DNA of 64,000 nt from Macrostomum hystrix (taxonomy: Eukaryota; Platyhelminthes; Macrostomidae). Each line of letters starts with the position of its first letter. Position 1 is the first letter of the stretch. The DNA lies in NCBI GenBank assembly GCA_950097015.1, contig CATNEN010000039.1:4352001-4416000 (forward strand), written 5' to 3'. Position numbers and translations under genes: made by a program. This document shows, in pieces, positions 44,942-55,271 of the stretch. Below the pieces are notes generated by a model that saw only the letters and a list, made by a program, of their open reading frames with translations, was not told where the DNA came from and did not search any database.

Positions 44942-45326
44942 CTAATCAAGGTAGACTTTGTGAACTGCAGGATCCAGATGCAGCATAAAATCTGCGTACT
45001 CTCTCTGGGCCTGCATGTATTCATCGGTGTTAGTTGCCAAGCGTACATTTGTTCCCTTGGTCGCCAGCTTCACTGTATACATCATTCCGTGCATCCTATC
45101 CACAGCTTTGCAGCTGACCTGGGGCTTTTGAGGAACTCTTCATGTAGCAGTCGGCGCAGGTCACTTGAGGTGGAAACGGGTTTTGCTTCAGCTTGTTCTG
45201 AAGGCAGGCCTTCATCTCCTCGTCCACTTTGCATTTGCTCTCCTTTTTACCACATCTTGGTAACGCCTGAACCCTTCCTTCCTGCGAATATGCTCGCATA
45301 ATTCTATACTCAGTTGCAATCGGCAC
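44942..45326 (-). pseudogene. Small cysteine-rich reading frame, apparently frameshifted, 5' partial
   Basis: Two overlapping minus-strand frames look like one protein. The first (45326 to about 45140) has CGKKESKC, MKACLQNKL and VTCADCYMK. The second (about 45145 to the TAG at 44942) continues with VSCKAVDRMHG, VRLATNTDEY and DFMLHLDPAVHKVYLD. They differ by one base at a run AAAAGCCCC (about 45130), so a one-base homopolymer error or mutation would join them. A splice alternative needs an impossibly short intron. Family not recognised; spaced cysteines suggest a secreted domain. No start is visible; upstream lies a recombinase relic on the other strand. Confidence 0.35.
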
Positions 45327-45329
45327 TTG

Positions 45330-46046
45330 CAGGATGGCTGCTGCGGCGTGGAAGAAGTGAGCTGAGAGATCTATTATTCGAGCGGCAGATTACGATTGGC
45401 GTGGCAGACGGAGACGATTGTCTGGAATTCAAGGACAATCGCATTTCAAAGACGAACCAAGGTGGCCTGAAGAGTCTGCGCGCGGAGCCAAAGGCCGTTC
45501 GCGCCTTTCATTCAGCTGATCATCAGAGATGTGTTGTCTGCATGTACAAGGAGTACATAAGTTATCGTCCACATGGCCGCGCAAGTGCTCTGTTTCTATT
45601 AGTGAATCGGAACTGAAAGCCGGATTCCCGATCTGATTGGTACAAAGGTACAAGGTCCGATCGGACGTCATTCTCTAGCAAATACAGTCAAGGAACTCCT
45701 GGGGCACGTAGCACCACATGACACTTCGCGCTACACTATCCAGAGCTTGCGTAAGACATGCGCGACCCGCCTACATGAGGCGGGGGTGGAGCGCGCTGAC
45801 ATATGTTGAGTTACAGGCCACAGCAGCGCAGCCGTTGAGCGTTACATCGGAGTTTCTGTGAAGCAAGAAAGGCTTACTACAAACGTCATCAGTTCGGCCA
45901 GACCAGCTTTGCCTGCCAAGTCTGTCCCAATTCACGTACATGTAGCTTCTCCGACTGACCCTCCGTGTGTTGAGCAGCCATCTGGTAAAAAAATGCGCTT
46001 CGACATTTGCGGTGAGACGATCAAGATTCGCATTCTGTTTGACTGA
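45330..46046 (+). pseudogene. Crypton-like tyrosine recombinase relic (plus strand)
   Basis: Lacks the N-terminal domain. RRGRSELRDL carries the first catalytic Arg region; LEFKDNRISKTNQGG follows; after a frameshift near 45640 come GPIGRHSLANTVKELLGH, IQSLRKTCATRLHEAGV and TGHSSAAVERYI, the HxxR, GH and Tyr motifs of phage-integrase-type recombinases. The usual His of HxxR is Ser here. An in-frame TGA follows ADIC (about 45808). The frame then runs on to 46046 with a basic tail ending KIRILFD. The organisation matches Crypton recombinases with a DUF3504-like core (family knowledge). Related to the minus-strand relic at 49945-51509. Confidence 0.72.
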
Positions 46047-48623
46047 TGACATTTTTCGACTACACATTGCACTAAATAATGTTGACGTGCATCCTTCTGC
46101 TGTAGATTGGACATCTACTGTACACTGTCTCGTTTCCTTTTGCTTAATAAACATTCTAATTATCTGGCCTGGCCAGATAAATTCTGCAACGTTTTTAATT
46201 GGTCAAGCCATTCATTTTGCCCGGCCAGATAAGTATATAATCTCTCCCGTTTATTCATTTATCTGTGGCCGTCAGAATGACTGAGAACTTGTTTCTCGGC
46301 TGAGGCGCAGCCGAGGCCAGAGAAACGAGTTTGAAGTTGTTCTGGCCATAGACAAATGATAGAAAAGTGTGTCATTGTGTACAGACAGTAGTGGTGTTCC
46401 AGGTCCAGAAATTTTTGGACCTCAGGTTTCAGTTAATCACTACTGAATTGAAAGACGCAAAATTGGGTCAGGTAATTTTGGATCTCAGATATTAAAAACT
46501 TTATTTTACTGCTAAAATTTACTTGAAAATGAAAAATTAAAGCACATGATGAAATATATGAAATGCATATTAAAGTATGAAAATTTGCGATACAGTTTAC
46601 ATAATTATCTTTAAATAAAGAAAACTTTTATAATTTTTTTCATTACTTTAATTAAAAATTTGGTTCACAAAACCTGACCAATTTATGCAATATGCATTTT
46701 TTTTGTACTGGAATTGGAAGACAATTTCAAATTGTCTAATTTTGAATCCCTATATCTAGGGCCTACCCCACTTTCTGAAATTTCTTCTTATGCCTGTCAA
46801 GTACTGCCTACATCAACTCTTCTCTAGTAATCTGCTACCCAATTTTTTTAGAGAAAGATAAATCAGGTTTTGGGTAAGGTACCAAGAACACCCCTAACAG
46901 ACAAGAAACAATTATCTAGCACCTCCAACTATAGATCAGAAAGGCAAAGGATGTTAAATTCTGAAGCTCAGTGTGACATGACAAAACACTGCTTCAAGCT
47001 TTAGGTCATTGCAGTGCAGGGCATGAGGTGGTCAAAAGATGACCTGACTTCACCAATAGAGCTTCACCATAAAAGTTTAGCTATAAGCAGTGGTAAGAAA
47101 GCTATAGGAATTCTCTTTTCTTGGGGTCTGCACTTAAGCACTGGATATCTAAATTGAAGTCACCTCAGGTCTGCTTAACAATAATGATGTTATTGAAGAT
47201 CTTCAGTCTGCTTCAGCAAATGTCAGCTGTCTTAAACTAGCTTTTCATCTCCAATAGGCCCTAACCATGGTTTGACCAAAGGCATCAAGGCCTACACCAA
47301 GCCTGCATCTAAAACAGATCCAATACTCAATCAATCAAGTACATATAGGCTGCTTTGTGCTTAAGAGTAGCAATGCCCTTGAATATTGTACATGCAAAGA
47401 GCTGCTGACTAGCTCTAAGCCTTCAGGTTTGCATTTTAAGAACTGCACTTGCATGCAATGCAATCAGTAGATGGATCCAACCATCAGTTGCAGGCTTGTA
47501 GCTTGCAACATTTTCAAAAATGGAAGCTTTCTTTGTGGCACACTTTAAGACTTAAATTTTAAATCCAAAACTGGCTATGCAAATTATCAAAAAGCCTTTT
47601 TTCTGAAAAAATGTCACATTGCAAAATATTAGTTCACACTTTGATTAAAGCATATTACAGTAATTTCATGGCATTTGTTCACTTAATGTTGCACCAAAAG
47701 ATGTGGAGCCTCCAAGTTGCTGACTTCAAACAATGTACAACTCAAAACACCTAACACATAAGCAAAAACATACACTAATTTTTATCTGATCTTCTAGAAT
47801 AAAATCAATCATTGAAGCATTTTGTGATATTTACATTTGCTTACTTAAAAATTGCTGACTTGAATTTGTTACTTAATGTTTCTGCAGAAGGGATGAAAAA
47901 CCCTAAGCCATAACATAAGGCCTTACTCTTTTGATTTTTTGTTTTGTGTAGGCCTCTAAATTTAGAATTGAAAAGTAGAATAATAGAAAAAAATAGCTCC
48001 GGTGAAGTCTCAGCACCTAAATATAAGAATTTAAGTAGCCCTGTTAAAAAAGTAGCAAAACCCATAGGGGCTCACCAAGACATTACCATAGTTTCAAGAC
48101 TAATTTAATTATCAATTCTGCTTTTAATTCTGCTACTACAAAAAGAGTAGTTTAATACATTTGTGAGCGACATATATAATTATTGTGACTAGTAACTGTG
48201 GCGCATGGCATAGGCCTTTGCAACCAGGACAATTAGTTGGCCTAGCATAGGCGCCTAAATATATACAAGCATATTTTTAGCAAAAAAAATTCTGGCCGAA
48301 GAGGTTAGTGTTAACTAGGAAAAATGACAAACAACTTTATGGTCTAGGTGATCCCTTTGTTTTAATTTAGAGCAATCGATTAACTATATGGTAAATTAAG
48401 TTAGTCAAATTTTGTGTGTGGCCATTACTAGATAAATTTATTTACTTTGTAAAGTTATTCATGTTAAACAACACTTCTTATTTGTTTTACTTATTTAAAG
48501 TTATAAATTTTCACTCGTAAAAATCGATAAAATCTGTGAAAAGGGTGCACCCTATTTATTCGTATTTGTATTTAATAGTGTACAAATAAGCGCTTTAGTA
48601 CGAGTAGCTAGCGAAATCACGCA
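46047..48623. other. AT-rich intergenic, no supported gene
   Basis: Only short frames. Small inverted repeats occur: TTATCTGGCC/TGGCCAGATAA near 46160, a hairpin GGCTG-AGGCG-CAGCC near 46295, and GGTCC/GGACC near 46410. They may be transposon end remnants but no element boundary can be set. Confidence 0.5.
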
Positions 48624-48631
48624 CGTGCTTG

Positions 48632-48663
48632 CACAGATACTAAATACCTATTTAGTATCTGTG
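48632..48663. mobile_element. 32-bp palindromic micro-MITE with 8-bp target duplication
   Basis: A 15-bp perfect terminal inverted repeat (CACAGATACTAAATA) with a 2-nt centre, flanked by a perfect direct repeat CGTGCTTG (48624-48631 and 48664-48671). Same terminus CACAGATACTA as the element at 52900. Confidence 0.8.
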
Positions 48664-49062
48664 CGTGCTTGTAAGCACGCGCGTGGTATAGACTATTACG
48701 GATTTCTTTCTAAAGCACAAGACAAATTATGGATGTGATTAATTATTTATTACGCATAGGCCGAGCTGACGAATACAACGTTTGCTTATTGGCTTTTAGT
48801 TTTAAATAGGTCCACTTTTATATCTTTAACTTCAACTTTATCTTTTTACTTTAAATTAAGTGGACAAAGTTACAAAGTTATACTATAGTATCTAGTTAAG
48901 GACCAATAGCTACCATTTTCAACTTTCGAAGCTGGTGGTACAAATAGTCGGCAGAAAGAAGAAAAATCGGAAGCAGCCTTAGAACAAATGGTTTACGCCG
49001 AACAATGGTTTCAACATTATTGCGAGCACTGTTCGAGCAGTTTTGTTTTGCTTGTCTGACGC

Positions 49063-49863
49063 TTAGCCGAGCAGATGTTGGCACCGATAGCGAATCGATG
49101 GCGGGACATACATTTCATCAAAAATCAACACACAAGACTTCTGCTGTGGTTTCAGTTTGGCAAATGTGACCATTACGATCTCGTGTGCATCATTTTCAGT
49201 GCCAACCTCTCCTAGACCAGCCAACTGAGTGCGCAATGTGCGTTGGTGGGGCAAAGGAAGGAGCGTCTGTGCATGCGCGTATGCAGAACTACTATTCAGG
49301 TAAAGCAAAGCAGATTGGCGCATGGTGGCAATGTCATATCGTCGATTGTTTGGGTGCTTTGTGGCGAACTCGAGTAGTTTCAGGATAAATGTAACCGATG
49401 TGTCAGGTACAACTCCATCGTGGTTAAAGGCAATAGAAACGTTCTTAGATAATGCCCTCACCTCACTTTCGACGTCCACTGTAGAGTTTTTACAACGATT
49501 TATGATAGCTTCAAGTTGCGACCAATACTTTAATGTTGGTTGAAATCCAAGCAGATCTCGAACCGCAACTGGTGAGTGTAACCGAAAGCATCGTACGGAA
49601 TAGTTTGGTGAAACGAAAACTCGCAGAACCATATCGGCATTGGCACTTAACGAGAAGATAAACAGCTCTTGAACAATGGTAACAACAAGCTGATGTGATT
49701 TGATGACGTCTAAACAGTGAATGGATGCTCGGAATTCAGTCCACAATGGCTGCAGCGTGTCACGCTCTTGAAATTCTACTAATTCATCTTGGAAAAGGCA
49801 TCGTTCGGACAACAGCACGCCTCTTCCCTCAGCCTGTCGACTGGCACGCACTGCAATATCCAA
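49063..49863 (-). pseudogene. P-element-like transposase fragment
   Basis: An open frame of 266 codons containing LPLPHQRTLRTQLAGL and SCVLIFDEMYVPPSIRYR. The LPLP-x-RTLR and C-V-L-x-F-DEM-x(7)-Y pattern is what I recall from the RNase-H core of P-element/THAP9-type transposases (DEM carries a catalytic Asp). The frame stops right after, at CQHLLG, so the rest of the catalytic domain is missing; no N-terminal THAP domain is visible. It lies directly downstream of the Crypton relic on the same strand. Confidence 0.6.
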
Positions 49864-49944
49864 GCACGCATCTTAGTGTTTCGTTTCGACCCTATTTGAT
49901 GGAGTGCAAATACGCTTGAATATTTTAATTAAAGCAGTAGAACT

Positions 49945-51509
49945 TCACAAACCTTGTGTTTGAACGAGGCAAGACTGCGGGACTCCGTGGAAAACTGATG
50001 GTGGATGTAGCGGCCTTTCATTTCTTCCCTTTTTTATCATTGGTGCATCTTGAGGCCAGTGCTTAGCACACACGCCCATGTAGTCTGTCACGGTTCTAAC
50101 ACGGTCTGTCACGTCACAGATGTCAGAAAACAGTTTCGTAACAGCTCCAGTACTCAGGGTCCAGTGGAAAAGTGCAGGTGGAATGCACAGTTGTAAAATG
50201 TCCCATTGATGGCGGAACGATGACAAATTCATCGCATGCATGCTGGCTTGAATCGTACGGTCCAGGTCAGGATTCGACGGCCCAGGCTGGTCAGGAGTCG
50301 TCATTGCACCAGCCCCAACAGAGGGTCTTGCGGCAGGCAAGGCGATTGATGCGACTGCCTTGGTATTGTCATTGCGTCCGATGGAACTGATGACGCTTGA
50401 TAAATTTGCCATTTCAGCATCGCGCTTCCGACTGTGCCGAAGGTAGCGCTCAGTGGCAGTCACGGACTTATGGCCAGTTATTGATCCAATGTCCTTGAGG
50501 GGTACACCATTTGCGTCGAGTTCAGTGACCACAGTAGCCCGGATGCAGTGTCCTGTGCACCTCTTGGTAAGCGCAGCAGCAGCAGAAATATAAGACATCA
50601 TATTTCCGAGCGTGTTGTGGCCAACAACCTACTTTGCAAAGACCAAGAAGCGTCTAATCCACGTGTGCGTGGGCGTAGAAAGAAATGCGCGCTGTTGACA
50701 TTCTCCTTGGACTTGGCCTCACCGATTTTCGTCATGTAGGTATCCAGCGCAGTATAGGGGCAGGGGCAACTAGCATTTCCAGTCTCAGCAAGCACCGACT
50801 GCTTCCTGTCTTCGCTAGTCTTCGTCTCCAGGCTGCCCCGAACATTTTTGGTTTCCATAGGAACGAGCTTAAAAGCTCGGCGACCGTTAATTAAAATTCT
50901 CTCAAAGGATTCCATGGAAAGCTTACGAAGCCATTCGCATCCTCGTAGTCCGAAGTGAAGCGCGATGAGATAGTAGACTTCGTGCTGTAGTTTTGTGGGA
51001 GTGGTACGATCGAACTAGTAGCGTAGTTTCGCACGTTTCAATCGACACAAACTGACGTACGGCGCCTCCGTTCTTCACAAAAGGCTGGCAGTGACTCGGA
51101 GCATCCTGTTTGCATTTGCGAATTGCTCATCAGCGATTATGTTGATCCCACGATTGCGCAGAAGGTAGCGAAAAAGGCCGGCTCTGGCTGTGATGAGCGT
51201 AGCAGGTGCATATAACGAGCCGTCCAGCTTCCGAATGAACGCATAGAAAATGCGTAAGGCCACAGCCAACTGTTCTACTTCGGCAGTAGCCAAAACACAG
51301 GCAACACCCTTCGCTTGCAAGACTTCACCAAACTTACGGACAGCCCAGTCCTCCTGCCTCATAGCTGATTTCGGCAAATTCTCCATTTCAAGTTGGTTCA
51401 GCTGTTCAGTCATTGTCTCAATCGTCGGATCATCTTCTTGAAAAAGTTCGTCAATAGCCGCAAGAGCCGCCTGATCCATATCGTCCACATCGAGTATCAT
51501 GGCGTCCAT
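49945..51509 (-). pseudogene. Crypton-like tyrosine recombinase relic (minus strand)
   Basis: Starts at ATG 51509 with a SAM-like N-terminal domain (WAVRKFGEVLQAKG, GSLYAPATLITARAGLFRYL). The frame is broken near 51077 (TGA) and restored near 51020; then FDRTTPTKLQHEVYY and HFGLRGCEWLRKL (first catalytic Arg, about 50921-50963). Another shift occurs near 50640, after which VVGHNTLGNMM, CTGHCIRATVVTELDANGV and ITGHKSVTATERYL supply HxxR, GH and Tyr. All catalytic residues survive but at least three frame disruptions make it inactive as it stands, unless introns were missed. A 100+ residue tail follows to the stop at 49945. Confidence 0.78.
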
Positions 51510-52207
51510 ATCCTTTCACGATCCATGCGATCCTTTATTTCGTATCAAGTAGAACCAGTCACATCACCTTACGACAGGTGAATCAACCCTAATGGGTATG
51601 AACAAGGCATGCCTCTGCCAACGGTTTTATACGATTATCACAGCTTAATCTATTCTCAGTGTGCCAGTTTTCTGTCACTTTCTTCCAACTAATCTGGACA
51701 AGAAAACTTCGCCCATAGACAGCCTTAGCGGTCATCAATCAAAATTCAAATTGGTGACCGCTGAAAGGCGTAGACTAAAACAAGCTACACCTTTTTCCAT
51801 TCTATTTTGGCAATCGTGCAATCAAAGTCAAAATCTTTTCATTCAATTCAGACAGTTTATGGTAGTTCTTGGCCGGACGTGCATTCAATTCCGACAAATG
51901 TGCTTTCAAAAGCGACAATTTTCAAACAAAGCAAACAAGCTACCACGAGAAACTGACACTTTGCAATCAATTCAAACAATTTGCAATCAATTCCGACACT
52001 TGGCTATGAATTGGCTTTTTCTGTCCACCTATCTATGGCTCATACTGCGAAATTTCCAATCAATTCCGACAAATTTCAATCTATTTAGACAAGCCATTGG
52101 AGTACATACTACATGTACTGTACATTTACAGTATACTTCAAAATGCAACACGACAACTAAAACTGAAATAGTCAGCAGAGTTCATGAGGTTCATAAAGAT
52201 TCAGCAG
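51510..52207. other. Spacer with dispersed CAATTCCGACA-type repeats
   Basis: Between 51830 and 52100 the motif CAATTC(C/A)(G/A)ACA recurs about eight times at irregular spacing, resembling subterminal repeats of a DNA transposon. An inverted pair AGCGGTCA/TGACCGCT lies near 51730-51765. No terminal repeat partner was found. Confidence 0.4.
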
Positions 52208-52840
52208 TCAGATTTTAGCCATCATCGGCACTTCCGCAATGCAGCGCGGTACATAAGTCAGACAATGGTTGTACCAAGCCCTGCAGTTGGCTCCGGTGAC
52301 GACGTTTACAGTACTATTCGTTACTCCCTCAAGCATATCACGCCGATATGCTGCTTTGGTTCGTCCAGCAAGAGCTTGCTGGTCGGGGTTCAGAAAGACG
52401 TCGATGTTTGTGGCTAGCTCGACTTTAATCGCAGCCTTCCAAGCCGATATCGCATTCTCGACGGGTGTCATGGTTAGGATTAGGGTGGGCTATAGGGAGG
52501 CAGGCGTCGCATCTCGATAACTCCAGGAAGTTCCTGATCTTCTCCGTCGTTATGACTACTTACGTTGTCATAAATGACAAAGGCTGGCTGGTTGAATGCT
52601 GACAAAAGAAAGATTCGCGGAATTTCTTAACATCTTGGTCGGCAACATACAAGAAGCATTCAACCAGCCAGCCTTTGTGACCGCTAATGTGATAATTTTT
52701 AGAAGCACTCTTTCGGACATAATACAATGCCAAAGAAGACTGGCTATTTGGGCATCAATGTCTATGACCTCGGGCGCTGCGCGCCCTCGGTCACAGACAT
52801 TGATGCCCGCATAGCCGGTCTTCGTTACACCATAGAACAA
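52208..52840 (-). pseudogene. IS630/Tc1-type DDE transposase fragments, partly inverted
   Basis: Minus strand: KTGYAGINVCDRGRA (about 52835-52775), AFNQPAFVIYDNV with a DDE-type Asp (about 52600-52565), LPPYSP, then after a shift TPVENAISAWK with the final Glu (about 52465-52435) and a C-terminal AYRRDML ... WYNHCLTYVPRC block. This order is that of Tc1/mariner/IS630 transposases. The plus strand carries second copies of two pieces (KKTGYLGINVYDLGR ending near 52778; AFNQPAFV near 52655-52677), so fragments are duplicated head to head. Inactive. Confidence 0.65.
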
Positions 52841-52899
52841 TGCTTTTAAACGAGCCTCATACTTTTTTCGCCATGAATTGGCTCGTTTCCGGTCCTGAG

Positions 52900-52938
52900 C
52901 ACAGATACTATAATAACTGTGGTATTATAGTATCTGTG
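52900..52938. mobile_element. 39-bp palindromic micro-MITE with 8-bp target duplication
   Basis: A 16-bp perfect terminal inverted repeat (CACAGATACTATAATA) around a 7-nt centre, flanked by a perfect direct repeat GTCCTGAG (52892-52899 and 52939-52946). Shares its first 11 terminal bases with the element at 48632. Confidence 0.82.
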
Positions 52939-53306
52939 GTCCTGAGTTATTAAGTTGTCCTTGAATAGACAGTACACCATTTTACCTCCTATTTTGAACA
53001 AAGTCTTGTTCAAAAGAAACAAACAGAACTTCAGTTCAAAACACTTAAAGAAATATCAGCGCTTGCGGAAATTCAGTTCAAACAAAGTCCCTTTCTACTG
53101 AAACAGAAGAAATTCAATTCAGACTGTCTATGGCCAAAATTGTCCCCGAGTGACGCGCACGCGCAAACTTGAAATTCAAAAGAAACAAAGTCACATTCTA
53201 TTTCAACAGAGATTTTTGACACAGATACAATTTTTATTACATTAGTCTAACTTTTAGTTTTTCCTGCACTGCATAACTGAGCAATCTTTGCGCAATAAGA
53301 AACGAT

Positions 53307-53588
53307 ATGAATGCTGAAGATCAGATTGAAGAAGACGATGAATTGCTGGAAGAAGAAGGAATCGATGAATTTGAAGCAGAAGTCGATGGAGATATCGTGG
53401 AACAGCAGCCTCGTCGGTACGCTACTGTAAGCAACAGCGACAGAGACCGTATCATCAAGACTGCTGATCGTGGGGATGACTTTGTGGAACTGGCGCGCCA
53501 ACTTGCAGTCAATATGTCAATTGCAGTCAACGGCGTACACAATTGTGAGGTCAGGGAGGGAATCAATTGTGAGGGAATCAGTCGATGA
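53307..53588 (+). pseudogene. N-terminal helix-turn-helix part of an IS630-type transposase
   Basis: A 93-codon frame with an acidic start (DEDELLEEEG-like) followed by RRYATVSNSDRDRIIKT and DDFVELARQLAVN, the pattern of the N-terminal HTH of IS630/Tc1 transposases. The second helix pair and the DDE core are absent; the frame then runs into unrelated codons. Confidence 0.6.
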
Positions 53589-53728
53589 CGGCCTATCGGC
53601 GAGACATTCTGTACAACATGGTGGACAGAACCATTGGCTGCATCTCTGCGGACAAGTGCACTGAGTGGTTCAACCATGTATTTACATACATCCCTCACTG
53701 CCTTGGTGGACAGGCAATTGATGGTTAG
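53585..53728 (+). pseudogene. C-terminal fragment of the same IS630-type transposase
   Basis: MTAYRRDILYNMV ... CTEWFNHVFTYIPHC up to TAG at 53726. It aligns by eye with AYRRDMLEG ... CRAWYNHCLTYVPRC of the minus-strand fragment at 52208-52340. It is in a different frame from the N-terminal piece, so the deletion also shifted the frame. Confidence 0.65.
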
Positions 53729-54059
53729 GTGTCGCATTGAAGTTGACCAACTGACACTGTCTTGTACCTGTTTTTCATTTTACTCTTACGTTCGTCGATT
53801 TGTTGTGTTTTACCTCTTGAGTCTGTTGAAATAGAATGTGACTTTGTTTCTTTTGAATTTCAAGTTTGCGCGTGCGCGTCACTCGGGGACAATTTTTGCC
53901 ATAGACAGTCTGAATTGAATTTCTTCTGTTTCAGTAGAAAGGGACTTTGTTTGAACTGAATTTCCGCAAGCGCTGATATTTCTTTAAGTGTTTTGAATTG
54001 AAGCTCTGTTTGTTTCTTTTGAACAACACTTTGTTCAAAATAGGCGGTAAAATGGTGTA

Positions 54060-55040
54060 TTTTCGCTATCAAATTCTTCTTCCATCGCGGTGTGGTTTAA
54101 GAGAAAGCTACAAAACAAAGTAATTCGGATTTCGTCTAGCTAATACTGTCTTAAATTTATGGAAAATTTATCTATGGTTCCAATGTGGGGCCCGATGGCT
54201 GCACCGCATTCGGCGTGGCTCAAGAGGAAAATAAGCAAAACAAAACAAAAATAAGCAATTCGGATTCATATAAGATCACGGTAGTTTAATGTGCATTCTA
54301 TGGTAAAAGGTCCTCGGCCACACTTAATGGTCCTCGAGGACCTCGAGCCGATCGGCTCGCTTCGCTTGCCTCGTGACCATCAAATGCAGCCTCGGACTTT
54401 CTAACCCTAGAATGCGCATTAAACATCCATCATCTAATACTTCTCGATTTCACTGCTATATTTTACGGTAGCTCGCCCATCAAAAACATCTCTTGCCCTC
54501 GATCTCTAACTTTATCGCAAAACCTGTCTATCTATTCTGTCACAATTTCTGAGTACGATACGAGTTTTATCGTTGCAACTTCTGTCTAAAATACACTATT
54601 TGTTGCATTCATTCGTTTTCTGATTGTAGGTCATATTTCTAGTTCTGATTTTATTTCATGGATATAAAAAAGCAATCAAATGAGCTAAAGAAATGAGCTC
54701 ATGGTGATACTGATTTAGCAATAATTTTTAGCAGATTTTTAGCAGATTTTTGGCTTACGGTAATTATTGTCCACTTATCATTTTTTAACAAACATGACGA
54801 GCATGGTTGAACAGATCATTGTGAAGCTTGCGCAGAGTATTAAAAAACCATTCAGCACAGAGAGTTATATGCTTATTAATTATTACGAGCCCGGCATGCT
54901 AGAGATTTGCAACGGAAATCAGTCAGCTTTTTTAATTCAGAGGAGACTATCAGCGCATTTTCAAAACTTTCAAAATACTGAATTTTCGAAAAAAAACTAC
55001 TAAATACTTTCAGTTCATTCAATGCCTCAATTCAATTCTT
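54060..55040. other. Intergenic, nothing firmly recognised
   Basis: AT-rich sequence. Two diverged copies of a GTGGtTtAAGAGaAAa ... AATTCGGATT segment (about 54088-54130 and 54210-54266) form a short direct repeat. On the minus strand, ATTAAA (plus 55038-55043) could be the poly(A) signal of the mucin-like gene. Confidence 0.4.
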
Positions 55041-55044
55041 TAAT

Positions 55045-55165
55045 AAGCTTCAACACATTCAACACCTTCAACACATTCAACACCTTCAACACATTCAACA
55101 CCTTCAACACATTCAACACATTGAACACATTCAACACATTCAACACATTCAACAAATTCAAAACA
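55045..55165 (+). repeat. Short TTCAACACA repeat (9/18 bp)
   Basis: About 12 copies of CATTCAACA or CTTCAACA in the 3' flank of the mucin-like gene. Confidence 0.85.
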
Positions 55166-55271
55166 TCAGTACATCAAATTATAACAGCGCACAAAAATTT
55201 GAATGTCAGCGTAGAGTTTACAGCGCAGGCATCAGCATCGCGAGCAGCAACATGCAGCCCAGAAAAACGGA

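Larger units (their letters stand above)
52975..54057 (+). mobile_element. Internally deleted Tc1/IS630-type transposon with 235-bp terminal inverted repeats
   Basis: A 1083-bp element flanked by TA on both sides (52973-52974, 54058-54059). Left arm 52975-53209 and right arm 53823-54057 are near-identical inverted copies beginning CACCATTTTACC. TA flanks are the Tc1/mariner/IS630 signature. The internal 613 bp keep only the two ends of a transposase gene (listed separately), so the copy is non-autonomous. Confidence 0.9.

Noticed and set aside
46280-46335. Hairpin resembling a Helitron 3' end
   Set aside because: No CTRR terminus and no Rep/helicase sequence nearby; only a small inverted repeat can be claimed.
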